Of a DNA stretch of 19,709 nt, positions 8,052-14,575 are shown piece after piece. Source of the DNA: UMGS1766 sp963597355. Lineage in GTDB: Bacteria; Bacillota; Clostridia; Oscillospirales; Oscillospiraceae. The stretch spans positions 1 through 19,709 of the forward strand of contig CAVBPR010000001.1 of NCBI GenBank assembly GCA_963597355.1, written 5' to 3'. Made by a program: the position numbers and the translations under genes. Under the pieces are notes generated by a model that saw only the letters and a program-made list of their open reading frames with translations, did no database searches and was not told the DNA's origin. Position 1 is the stretch's first letter, and each line of letters begins with the position of its first letter.

Positions 8052-8282
8052 ATGAAAGAACTTCTGACCTATATCGCACAAAATCTTGTTGAACATCCTG
8101 ACGCTGTCAGTGTGAATGAGATTAACTGCGATGGAGAGCTTGTCCTTGAACTGCGTGTGGCTCCGGAGGATATGGGCAAGGTAATCGGTCGTCAAGGCCG
8201 CATTGCGAAGGAGATCCGTACGGTTGTGCGTTCCTATGCCCAGCGTAAAAATACTAGAGTCACCGTTGACATCGTCGACTGA
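8052..8282 (+). CDS. khpA: KH-domain RNA-binding protein KhpA (YlqC family)
   Basis: A 76-residue single KH domain. The RNA-binding GxxG loop is within GKVIGRQGRIAKEIRT (about residues 42-57). In other Firmicutes KhpA partners with KhpB (Jag) and binds many RNAs, affecting cell elongation and division. Its usual place between rpsP and rimM is kept here. A hairpin with a T-run follows directly and may reduce read-through to rimM. Confidence 0.95.
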   Translation: MKELLTYIAQNLVEHPDAVSVNEINCDGELVLELRVAPEDMGKVIGRQGRIAKEIRTVVRSYAQRKNTRVTVDIVD

Positions 8283-8291
8283 TGGACTTGT

Positions 8292-8333
8292 AAACCGGGA
8301 TGTCGTGTGACGGCAGCCCGGTTTGCGTTTTTT
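8292..8333 (+). terminator. Hairpin with T-run between khpA and rimM
   Basis: AAACCGGG (8292-8299) pairs perfectly with CCCGGTTT (8317-8324) around a 17-nt loop. GCG and six T residues (8328-8333) follow. It probably acts as a partial terminator or attenuator, because rimM and trmD have no obvious promoter of their own. Confidence 0.6.
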
Positions 8334-8359
8334 AGAACAGATAAAAGGAGAGAACGAGA

Positions 8360-8854
8360 ATGTCTGCAAACAAAGAATTTCTCGAAGCTGGTAAAATCAT
8401 CAACACCTTCGGTGTCCGCGGCGAACTGAAAGTTCAGCCCTGGAGCGACACTGTGGACTTTCTCAAGCAGTTTGACACGATCTATATCAATAATCGCCCG
8501 GTAAAGGTAGTCAATGTGCGTGTCCACCAGCGCAATGTACTCCTGACTTTAGAGGGCGTTTTTGATCTGGACGCCGCACTCCCCTATAAAAACAAAATCA
8601 TTGAAGTTCGTCGTGACGACATTCAGGAAATCGAAGGAGAGCACTTTGTCGCCGACCTTATCGGTCTTGATGCCCGTGATGCTAACACAGGAGAAATTTT
8701 CGGAAAAGTGACCGACATTCTCGCCTACCCAGCGCAGGACCTCTACGAAGTCAAGGGTGAGAAAACATACCTGATTCCCGATGTGCCCGACTTTGTCAAA
8801 GAAATTAACGAAGAGGATGGCTACATCTCTTTCGTTCTGCTGGAGGGAATGTAA
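8360..8854 (+). CDS. rimM: 16S rRNA maturation factor RimM
   Basis: A 164-residue assembly factor that binds the 30S head (protein S19) and helps late 16S rRNA maturation. The N-terminal beta-barrel starts with the typical GKIINTFGVRGELKV. The C-terminal PRC-barrel domain covers about residues 95-164 (DLIGLDARD, LIPDVPDFVKEI). An AAAGGAGAG ribosome binding site lies upstream. The stop and the trmD start overlap as TAATG, so the two are translationally coupled. Confidence 0.96.
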   Translation: MSANKEFLEAGKIINTFGVRGELKVQPWSDTVDFLKQFDTIYINNRPVKVVNVRVHQRNVLLTLEGVFDLDAALPYKNKIIEVRRDDIQEIEGEHFVADLIGLDARDANTGEIFGKVTDILAYPAQDLYEVKGEKTYLIPDVPDFVKEINEEDGYISFVLLEGM

Positions 8855-9627
8855 TGTACTGGATCGACATTATGACTCTGTTCCCCGACGTAGTGGGAGA
8901 CATGCTCTGCGAGTCAATCCTCGGTCGTGGCCAGGAGCGGGGATATATCCGCATTGAATGCCACCAAATCCGGGACTACACCCAAAACAAGCAGAATCAG
9001 GTCGATGATTACCCTTATGGCGGCGGTCACGGCGCAGTTATGCAGGCCGATCCGCTTTACCGCTGCTGGCAGCACATTATGGACGGGATTGCAGAGGGCG
9101 AGCGCGTACGCACAATCTATATGTCCCCTTGCGGGACCACATTCAAGCAGGCAGATGCCATTCGCCTGAGAGACGATTATGATCGGCTGATTCTGGTGTG
9201 TGGTCACTATGAAGGCATTGATCAACGATTCATTGACGAATGCGTGGACGAGGAAATATCTTTGGGTGATTTTGTTCTCACCGGCGGTGAAATTCCGGCT
9301 ATGGCACTGGCAGACGCTGTCTGTCGCCTTGTTCCCGGTGTACTCAGTACGCCGGAGTGCTACGAAAACGAAAGCCATTGGGATGGATTATTGGAATTTC
9401 CTCAATATTCACGCCCCAGTGTGTGGCATGGCCGTCCAGTTCCGCAAATACTATTATCTGGTCACCATAGCAATGTTGAAAAATGGCGCAGAAAACAGTC
9501 TCTGATTCGCACTCGCGATCGTCGCCCGGATATGTATGCGAAACTGGATCTTTCCTCTAAGGCAGACCAAAAGCTGCTAAAAGAAATTGCGCAGGAAGAG
9601 GCCGCATCTGACTCGGTTTTGAAATAA
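8854..9627 (+). CDS. trmD: tRNA (guanine-N1)-methyltransferase TrmD
   Basis: Methylates G37 next to the anticodon using S-adenosylmethionine, which prevents +1 frameshifting. The 257 residues give the full length for the SPOUT family. The N-terminus MYWIDIMTLFPDV, PYGGGHGAVM, and the knot segments LVCGHYEGIDQRFID and LGDFVLTGGE (137-146) are visible. It starts one base inside the rimM stop codon. In many Firmicutes rplS follows immediately. Here a gene-free stretch and tRNA-Ser follow instead. Confidence 0.98.
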   Translation: MYWIDIMTLFPDVVGDMLCESILGRGQERGYIRIECHQIRDYTQNKQNQVDDYPYGGGHGAVMQADPLYRCWQHIMDGIAEGERVRTIYMSPCGTTFKQADAIRLRDDYDRLILVCGHYEGIDQRFIDECVDEEISLGDFVLTGGEIPAMALADAVCRLVPGVLSTPECYENESHWDGLLEFPQYSRPSVWHGRPVPQILLSGHHSNVEKWRRKQSLIRTRDRRPDMYAKLDLSSKADQKLLKEIAQEEAASDSVLK

Positions 9628-9653
9628 TTTCATTGTTTTTGCTCTAAAAACAC

Positions 9654-9682
9654 TTGTCTTTTCCTGCAATTTATGGCATACT
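9654..9682 (+). promoter_or_regulatory. Possible promoter downstream of trmD
   Basis: TTGTCT (9654-9659), 17-bp spacer, and CATACT (9677-9682) with an extended TGG before the -10. It would read toward the tRNA-Ser remnant and tRNA-Ser. The rest of the 355-bp gap (9628-9982) holds only the remnant at 9782 and a hairpin at 9853. Confidence 0.35.
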
Positions 9683-9781
9683 ATACTTCGGTTCTTTTCC
9701 AATGCATTTCATGACAGCATTATTTTAATTTGCTTTCTTTTCGCTTTTCTCTTATCTGAGAAAAACGGATGGAATATAGCT

Positions 9782-9822
9782 GCAGCGGTACCGAAGCGGT
9801 CATAACGGCATGGACTCGAAAT
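9782..9822 (+). pseudogene. Degenerate 5' half of a tRNA-Ser gene
   Basis: This stretch aligns without gaps to positions 1-41 of the intact tRNA-Ser at 9983, with about 7 mismatches. It includes the D-arm core CGAAGnGGTCATAACGG and the anticodon-loop string ACTCGAAAT. The anticodon stem no longer pairs, and the variable arm, T arm and acceptor 3' strand are absent, so it cannot be functional. It is probably a duplication or recombination scar next to the integration site. Confidence 0.6.
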
Positions 9823-9852
9823 TTTTCCAGCATCTGTCCGTTTCGTCCCCTC

Positions 9853-9879
9853 GAAAACCCTTGCTAATTCTGGGTTTTC
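9853..9879 (+). terminator. Hairpin between tRNA-Ser remnant and tRNA-Ser
   Basis: GAAAACCC (9853-9860) pairs with GGGTTTTC (9872-9879) around an 11-nt loop. The T-run is inside the stem, so it is only a weak terminator candidate for the trmD operon. Confidence 0.4.
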
Positions 9880-9982
9880 AAAAATTCAAATCGAATACTT
9901 TTTCGTTTTCTCTCCTGCTTTTCTCTCCAAAGGATTTTTGAGTGCTTTGGGAGCGACGAGAATGGCGGGCGGAAATAGACAC

Positions 9983-10071
9983 GGAGCGATATCGAAGTGG
10001 TCATAACGGGACTGACTCGAAATCAGTTGTACCTCACGGTACCGTGGGTTCGAATCCCACTCGCTCCGCCA
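9983..10071 (+). tRNA. tRNA-Ser(CGA)
   Basis: The acceptor GGAGCGA (9983-9989) pairs with TCGCTCC (10061-10067), then discriminator G and an encoded CCA. The anticodon stem ACTGA/TCAGT surrounds the loop CTCGAAA, so the anticodon is CGA (reads UCG). The variable arm is long, as in serine tRNAs, and the T arm has GGTTCGAATCC. A minus-strand tyrosine integrase gene ends about 90 bp downstream, so this gene is probably the attachment site of the element that follows. Confidence 0.95.
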
Positions 10072-10073
10072 CC

Positions 10074-10114
10074 AAGAGCCTGTAATCAAGCCGATTACAG
10101 GCTCTTTTCTTTTT
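10074..10114 (+). terminator. Strong terminator after tRNA-Ser
   Basis: A 14-bp perfect stem, AAGAGCCTGTAATC (10074-10087) with GATTACAGGCTCTT (10093-10106), has a 5-nt loop and ends in TTCTTTTT. It immediately follows the tRNA CCA and also separates it from the opposing integrase gene. Confidence 0.9.
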
Positions 10115-10159
10115 CCGAAACGGGCAATTCCGTGCTATTTCTGCCTTTTGGAGAGAAAA

Positions 10160-11371
10160 TCACCCATTCTCCCCGACATCAATCGAGCCCCACCGGCTTC
10201 CAAAGTCGCCGCCCTCCGGCAGGGCAAGCCCTGTCTCCATCGCCTGTGCCGAGGTGATCTTGGACTTGTAATCCAAGTGGGCGTAGATATTCGCCGTGGT
10301 GGTAAAGTCACTGTGTCCCAGCCACTCCTGAATGTGCTTGAGAGGGACGCCGTTAGCCAACAGCAAACTGGCACAGCTGTGGCGAAGATCGTGAAAGCGC
10401 ATCCGGCGCAGGCCGTGGCTTTCCAGAAACTTTGGAAATGCCGAGGTCAAATAATTGGCCCGCATTCGTTCGCCCATCTCGTCCACAAACACAAAGCCGT
10501 CATACTGGTGATTGTAACAATTGCCGCAGATCTGCTTGTTCAGCTCCTGCGCTTCTTTCACCTGCATAAAGTATTCCCGAAAGCTGCCGATGAGCGGCAG
10601 GGTGCGCAGGCTGGACTTGGTCTTGGCAGACTGCTGTTCAATTTCCGTATGCTTGCCATCAACGGTAATCGTCGTCACAGTTCGTATGACCGAAATCGTT
10701 CCACGCTCAAAGTCGATGGCATCCCACTTCAGCCCCAGCACTTCGCCACGACGGAATCCATAAAAAGCAGCTACCAGCACCGGCAGCTCCAACTTGGTAC
10801 CCTGCAGGGCTTCAAACATCTTCTGCATCTCCTCCGCCGAGAGAAAGACCGGCTGAAAGCTGTTCTTTCTGGGCCGGTCCACCTTGTCCGCCACATTCTG
10901 GATCAGCATATCGGTCTTGACCGCATATTTCAGTGCCGAGTGGATAATCGCATGATAGTGGATGACCGTATTCGGTTTTACCTTTCTGAGCATTTCAGAA
11001 TAAAACATCTGCAAATGACGGGCCTCCAGATTCCGCAAGGTCAGATTCTTTTTGCGAAAATACGGGCCGATTGGCTTGTTGATCATTGCGGCGTAAGAAC
11101 TGTATGTTGCCACCGCCAGCCGTCCCTTGGCAATCTCCAGCCATTCCAGCAGATAATCGGCGAACAGCATATCGCTGCTCAGGTCGCCTACTTCTTTAGG
11201 CGGTTCAAACTCCGCCCGGATCCTTGCCAGTTCCGCCTCGGCCTTGCGCTTGTTGCCCTTTTCGGGAAGTCCCAGCGAGATCCATTTCGTTTTCCGCTGC
11301 CCTCCGGCATCAATGTAGTTCAGCACGGCATAATACTTGCCGTTTTTCAAAGTCAGATGTCCTGCTACCAT
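10160..11371 (-). CDS. Tyrosine-type integrase
   Basis: Site-specific recombinase that inserts and excises the element. The 403-residue protein has an N-terminal arm-binding region (about 1-60), a SAM-like core-binding domain (about 65-165: FADYLLEWLEIAKG) and the catalytic domain. Catalytic residues are visible: R207 (FYGFRRGEVLGL), K252 (SAKTKSSLRTLPL), H327 and R330 (FHDLRHSCASLL), H353 (LGHSDF) and the nucleophile Y363 (TANIYAHL). The start is placed at ATG 11371, which has AGGAGG 8 bases upstream. The frame is open 18 codons further without a better site. It points toward tRNA-Ser, the usual layout for tRNA-targeted elements. Its promoter lies inside an inverted repeat at 11406-11449. 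Confidence 0.95.
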   Translation of the reverse strand: MVAGHLTLKNGKYYAVLNYIDAGGQRKTKWISLGLPEKGNKRKAEAELARIRAEFEPPKEVGDLSSDMLFADYLLEWLEIAKGRLAVATYSSYAAMINKPIGPYFRKKNLTLRNLEARHLQMFYSEMLRKVKPNTVIHYHAIIHSALKYAVKTDMLIQNVADKVDRPRKNSFQPVFLSAEEMQKMFEALQGTKLELPVLVAAFYGFRRGEVLGLKWDAIDFERGTISVIRTVTTITVDGKHTEIEQQSAKTKSSLRTLPLIGSFREYFMQVKEAQELNKQICGNCYNHQYDGFVFVDEMGERMRANYLTSAFPKFLESHGLRRMRFHDLRHSCASLLLANGVPLKHIQEWLGHSDFTTTANIYAHLDYKSKITSAQAMETGLALPEGGDFGSRWGSIDVGENG

Positions 11372-11405
11372 TTTGTTGTCCTCCTGTCTTTCTATTTGCA
11401 GAACA

Positions 11406-11449
11406 GAACTCCAAACCGACAGCATCAGTATACCACCGGTTTGGGGTTC
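11406..11449 (-). promoter_or_regulatory. Integrase promoter inside a 13-bp inverted repeat
   Basis: GAACTCCAAACCG (11406-11418) pairs with CGGTTTGGGGTTC (11437-11449) with one T-G mismatch. On the minus strand the space between the arms holds an extended -10, TGGTATACT (11435-11427), without a clear -35. The layout suggests a repressor or excisionase operator over the integrase promoter. If transcribed from further upstream, it would form a leader hairpin. Confidence 0.5.
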
Positions 11450-11493
11450 TCTCTATTCTGCGATTTGTTTGATTGCAGCCGCATCAATACGAA

Positions 11494-12405
11494 TCAGCGG
11501 GCATCCCGGTTCCGTTCTCTCTGCCGTTTCAGCAGTTCCAGACCCTTGATGATGTCCCGGCGCATCTGCTCCTCGGTGTAGCCGGCGGGGAAATATTTCC
11601 GCAGCTCCTCCCGCTTGAATTTCAGCTGCTCCTGCTGGTTGGGCTTCGTCTCCGCCAACACGGCGTAGATCATCTGGTCATCCAGCACGCCCTCCTGTGC
11701 CAGCTTTTTCAGGCGGATGCTCTGGGCGTGGGACGGGGCGCAGTCATTCAGTGCCATTGCGTCCAGCACCGCCCGCTGCTGGTAAGAATCTAAGTAAGAA
11801 AGCTCCACCGCCGGGTTGAAGGCGATTTTGCCGTCGTCCACCATCGAAAGCAGTTCGGGGATCAGGTAAGTCAGGCGGATATAACGCAACACCTGATTGC
11901 GGCTGTCTCCACCATCCAAACCAACTTTTTCTGCCGTCAGCAACTTCTCCCCAACTTGGGGAGAAGTCATGCCTTGGTGATTCAGAGCATCCCTTTTCAT
12001 TTTGTAAGCGAACGCCTTTTCGCTGGGCAGGATGGTCTCCCGCTGCAAATTGGCATCTACCATTGCGATCACCGCTTCATCGTCGGACAGCTCCCGGACG
12101 ATGACGGGCATCGTCTCGACCCCCAGCACCTGACACGCCGCCAACCGCCGGTGGCCGGAGATCAGCTCATAGCCGCCGTCCGGCAGCGGCCTTGCCAGTG
12201 CCGGCGTGATGGCCCCAACCTTGCGGATGCTCTCGATCATCCGCTGCATCTCCTCGTTGTTCTGCACCTTGAAGGGATGGCCCTTAAACGGGTGCAGCTC
12301 GGCCAGCGGAATATTCCGCACCCGCTCCAGCTTGGCGTCGTCCCGTTCCGCCTGCGTGGAGAACAGGTCGTCCAGCGTGGGTAAAGTAAAATCCGATTTT
12401 CTCAT
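11494..12405 (-). CDS. ParB/Spo0J-domain protein
   Basis: A 303-residue protein. The ParB N-terminal nuclease/CTPase-like domain covers about residues 28-125 (IPLAELHPFKGHPFKV, then ISGHRRLAACQ and VDANLQRETILPSEKAFAYK). A helical DNA-binding middle (about 130-230) and a basic tail follow (RRDIIKGLELLKRQRERNRD). Such proteins occur on many integrative elements, where they may help maintenance or regulate transfer. No ParA-type ATPase is next to it, so classical partition is not shown. The start at 12405 has GTGAGGA about 8 bases upstream. It lies 122 bp before the integrase on the same strand, after the gene-free stretch downstream of mobC. Confidence 0.92.
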   Translation of the reverse strand: MRKSDFTLPTLDDLFSTQAERDDAKLERVRNIPLAELHPFKGHPFKVQNNEEMQRMIESIRKVGAITPALARPLPDGGYELISGHRRLAACQVLGVETMPVIVRELSDDEAVIAMVDANLQRETILPSEKAFAYKMKRDALNHQGMTSPQVGEKLLTAEKVGLDGGDSRNQVLRYIRLTYLIPELLSMVDDGKIAFNPAVELSYLDSYQQRAVLDAMALNDCAPSHAQSIRLKKLAQEGVLDDQMIYAVLAETKPNQQEQLKFKREELRKYFPAGYTEEQMRRDIIKGLELLKRQRERNRDAR

Positions 12406-12703
12406 TGTGTTGTCCTCACTTTCATAGTTTTTTCTTTCGGGGTTTTAGGGCACGCCCTAACGAGTGTTTTTGCGCTCCGGCCCTGCCGGGAGTAAAAACG
12501 CACTGCTCGCTCAGATGGCGCAGGCATCGGCGGCAGGGGCACTGTTTGGACTTTAGGAGTACAAGCAGTCTGCTCGCTTCGTCGTCACAAGCTCCGTATC
12601 CTTCGTTTCGCCGCAGGCGGCAAAACTCACTCGCTCCGCTGTTCCTCCTCTCCCCAAAAAGTCCAAAGGACTTTTCGGAGACCCCATATAGCGTGTTATT
12701 CTG
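12406..12703. other. Gene-free stretch rich in inverted repeats, candidate oriT
   Basis: No supported gene in about 300 bp. TTAGGGC-AC-GCCCTAA (12445-12460) is a perfect 7-bp inverted repeat. Next to it a long imperfect one has GTTTTT (12466-12471) and CTCCGGC (12475-12481) facing GCCGGGAG (12485-12492) and AAAAAC (12494-12499). It lies next to mobC. Nested inverted repeats beside a relaxosome accessory gene are typical of transfer origins. The nick site cannot be assigned from sequence alone. A terminator-like hairpin at 12657-12675 sits at the mobC side. Confidence 0.45.
12657..12675 (-). terminator. Terminator-like hairpin downstream of mobC
   Basis: AAAAGTCC (12657-12664) and GGACTTTT (12668-12675) form an 8-bp stem with a 3-nt loop. 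Read on the minus strand it ends in a T5 run, about 30 bases after the mobC stop. Confidence 0.6.
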
Positions 12704-12964
12704 TTATCCAAACTCGTTCAAGATGGCTTCCAGTCTGCTCTGAATTTCTTCCTTCTGAAGCTGTGGAAGCTCCGTTTTCAGGCCGTTCAGCATCCGGAAC
12801 AAACGGTAATCCCGCTCCCGGATGGTCGCTTTGACCTCTTTTCCGAGCCCCAGCCGCCGCAGATATTCCGACAGCGACAGAGAGCAGAACCGGGCATTTT
12901 CCAGCAACTTCTTCTTCTCCTGCTCGGTCACACGGACATTGATCCCGCAGTTTTTGCTGCGCAT
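12704..12964 (-). CDS. MobC-like relaxosome accessory protein
   Basis: An 86-residue protein with an N-terminal ribbon-helix-helix (INVRVTEQEKKKLLENARF, then LSLSEYLRRLGLG) and a helical C-terminal half. This matches MobC-type plasmid mobilization proteins, which bind near oriT and help a relaxase open the strands. A GGGGGTG ribosome binding site precedes the ATG at 12964. It is the last gene of the minus-strand operon before the candidate oriT. The relaxase normally encoded with it is absent from the window. A different ribbon-helix-helix role, such as plain regulation, cannot be excluded. Confidence 0.82.
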   Translation of the reverse strand: MRSKNCGINVRVTEQEKKKLLENARFCSLSLSEYLRRLGLGKEVKATIRERDYRLFRMLNGLKTELPQLQKEEIQSRLEAILNEFG

Positions 12965-12988
12965 TTGTTCACCCCCTTTCTTCGGTTT

Positions 12989-13015
12989 GTGACGGCAGTG
13001 ACGGTTGTGACGGGG
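12989..13015. repeat. Three tandem 9-bp repeats GTGACGGnn before mobC
   Basis: GTGACGGCA, GTGACGGTT and GTGACGGGG lie head to tail in the gap between the ATPase stop and the mobC ribosome binding site. They may be a protein-binding site or a decayed coding tail: the minus strand read in another frame gives a PVTTVTAVT-like string. Confidence 0.5.
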
Positions 13016-13021
13016 ATTTCC

Positions 13022-14038
13022 TTATATAGCGATCCCGGCGTCATTTGCGTCATCGCCGTCACGACGCAGAAATTTGATGAGCCGGCTTTTGCCGGTGCGC
13101 TTGGTGCGATACTCGATGCCCAGCGGCTCCAGCACCTCATAGGCGAACTGGCCGAGATACTTCGTAACCATATTGGGCGTGACCTCCTGCTCCTTCATTT
13201 CGGTCAGCAGCTCCGTAGCCGTGCCCACCCACTCGGTGCGGCGCTCCACAAAGTCCACCACCCGAAACAGAAATTTCGGCAGCTCCGCCTTGTGAATGTC
13301 CTCGCTGTTCTTGCGCTCCACCAGCTCCCAGACAAGATCATTGAACTGCAAGGTCAGCTCCTGATATTCCACATCCCGCCCGCTGACCAGCAGCGTAGCG
13401 GCGTTTCCGCTGCGCTTGCGGCGCAGAATAAAGTTGGTGTCCGCAGCGCCGATGATGCCTGTAGAGCCGCTGACATCGTTAAAGGGATCGTCGCTGTCTT
13501 GCAGCTTTCGCAGGTGATGCACCAGCAAAATGGCGATGTTGAAGCCGTCGGCAATGCGCTTGATGGAGGAAATGTCGTCGTAGTCGTTGCCGTACATTCC
13601 CGCCTTTCCGGCGCTGCCCTTGGAGTCCCGCACTTTTTGCAAGGTGTCGATGATGACCAGCTTGGTTGCAGGATGCTCGGTCAGAAAGTCCGTGATCTGT
13701 TCCTCCAGACCGCCGCCGATCAGCCCGGAGGTCACGGCAAAATACAGGTTGTCCGGGGCGCTGTCGGTGAGGTTATAGAGCCGGTCCTTGATGCGGCGCT
13801 GGGTGTCCTCAAGGCTCAGATAGAGCACATCGCATTGCAGCGTGGGCAGACCCCAAATGGAGTTTCCCTGCGCCACCTGCAGCCCCAGCCACAGCATCAG
13901 CCAGCTTTTTCCGATCTTGCTGGCGCCGCTGATGACATTGACGCCCTGCGAGATAAGGCCGTCCACGATGAACATTGTCTTGCTCATCGGCGTAGACAGC
14001 AGGGTTTCTGCGTCCACGGTTTTCAGTTTGTTGTTCAT
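13022..14038 (-). CDS. RecA-fold (RepA-like, AAA_25 type) ATPase
   Basis: A 338-residue protein. The RecA-type ATPase core has Walker A GASKIGKSW (38-46), Walker B LVIIDTLQ with D131, the motif LLVHHLRKL (171-179) and DVSGSTGIIGAAD (188-200). This pattern belongs to the RepA/DnaB-like hexameric ATPase group found on mobile elements. The C-terminal part (about 245-335) looks like a winged-helix DNA-binding region (VTPNMVTKYLGQFAYEVLEP). It may be a replicative helicase or loader for the excised circle. This is inferred from family and context, since no separate replication initiator is seen. The start has AAAGGAG 7 bases upstream. It lies between the VLP-family gene and mobC. Confidence 0.85.
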   Translation of the reverse strand: MNNKLKTVDAETLLSTPMSKTMFIVDGLISQGVNVISGASKIGKSWLMLWLGLQVAQGNSIWGLPTLQCDVLYLSLEDTQRRIKDRLYNLTDSAPDNLYFAVTSGLIGGGLEEQITDFLTEHPATKLVIIDTLQKVRDSKGSAGKAGMYGNDYDDISSIKRIADGFNIAILLVHHLRKLQDSDDPFNDVSGSTGIIGAADTNFILRRKRSGNAATLLVSGRDVEYQELTLQFNDLVWELVERKNSEDIHKAELPKFLFRVVDFVERRTEWVGTATELLTEMKEQEVTPNMVTKYLGQFAYEVLEPLGIEYRTKRTGKSRLIKFLRRDGDDANDAGIAI

Positions 14039-14152
14039 AGAGTTCTCCTTTGTAGAATGTTAGAAATGGTTTTTGGCGGGGACGGATGGAAACGGCCACC
14101 CGCCCCCGCTTTGCTATCAGAAAAGCCCCGGAAATCAAGGCTTTCCCGACAC

Positions 14153-14575
14153 TTAATGTTCGACGCTGCGCCGCCGTCTGGCCGAGTCCGCCTTCTGCTT
14201 GCGCCGGATGGAGCGGCCACATTCCGGGCAGTATTTCTGCCGGTTGCTGCCGGGGGAAAATGTGTAAGCAATGGAAGAATCAATGATGGAGCTGGATTTC
14301 TGCCGGTTGCTGCCGGGGGAAAATGACTTTCCGCACCGGTCGCAGTGCCGTGTGCGCTGCCGATAAATGTCGGTGCAGAGTGCCTTGTCGGCGGGCAGAA
14401 CCGCCCGCCGGAAGTACTTGCACAGCAGCGAATAGGAAATCATCTGCACGCACACGCAGCCCTCGCCGTCGTCCAGCGGCAGGCAGTTGCCGCCGGCATA
14501 ATTGGCGCACAGCCGCCGGATCAGCCGGTTGCAGCGTGCCCTTTGGGCGGGCGTCAGGCGTTTGATCTCATCCAA
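14153..14575 (-). CDS. Cysteine-rich VLP-family protein with internal duplication
   Basis: A 140-residue protein of the Cys-rich VLP family, found on Firmicutes mobile elements; its function is unknown. The family N-terminus is clear: LTPAQRARCNRLIRRLC, GGNCLPLDDGEGCVCVQ and FRRAVLP. Eleven cysteines are present. C78-C81 and C116-C119 form two CxxC pairs that look like a zinc ribbon. Between them FSPGSNRQK occurs twice (85-93 and 106-114). This lengthens the spacing by 21 residues compared with an arrangement having one copy. The basic tail (RSIRRKQKADSARRRR) suggests nucleic acid binding. The start overlaps the end of the excisionase-like gene by 8 bases, so translation is likely coupled. 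A gap of 114 bp with a weak hairpin separates it from the ATPase gene. Confidence 0.82.
   Translation of the reverse strand: MDEIKRLTPAQRARCNRLIRRLCANYAGGNCLPLDDGEGCVCVQMISYSLLCKYFRRAVLPADKALCTDIYRQRTRHCDRCGKSFSPGSNRQKSSSIIDSSIAYTFSPGSNRQKYCPECGRSIRRKQKADSARRRRSVEH
14233..14325. repeat. 30-bp direct repeat inside the VLP-family gene
   Basis: The same 30 bases, starting ATTTCTGCC and ending GGGAAAATG, occur at 14233-14262 and 14296-14325. The copies are identical and 33 bp apart. The offset is 63 bp, exactly 21 codons, so the reading frame is kept. Confidence 0.9.

Noticed and set aside
9782..9870. A second functional tRNA-Ser
   Set aside because: The anticodon stem does not pair and no T arm or acceptor 3' strand follows.
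10148..11581. 477-codon plus-strand open frame opposite the integrase
   Set aside because: It is fully antisense to a tyrosine integrase with all catalytic residues, and its translation is low-complexity and matches no family.
12628..12639. Second attachment site copy: CACTCGCTCCGC also occurs at 10058-10069 in tRNA-Ser
   Set aside because: Only 12 bases match and it lies between parB and mobC, inside the module, so it is more likely chance than the right boundary.
12965..14326. 453-codon plus-strand open frame opposite the RecA-fold ATPase
   Set aside because: It is a shadow of a GC-rich gene. The minus-strand frame has Walker motifs and a good ribosome binding site.
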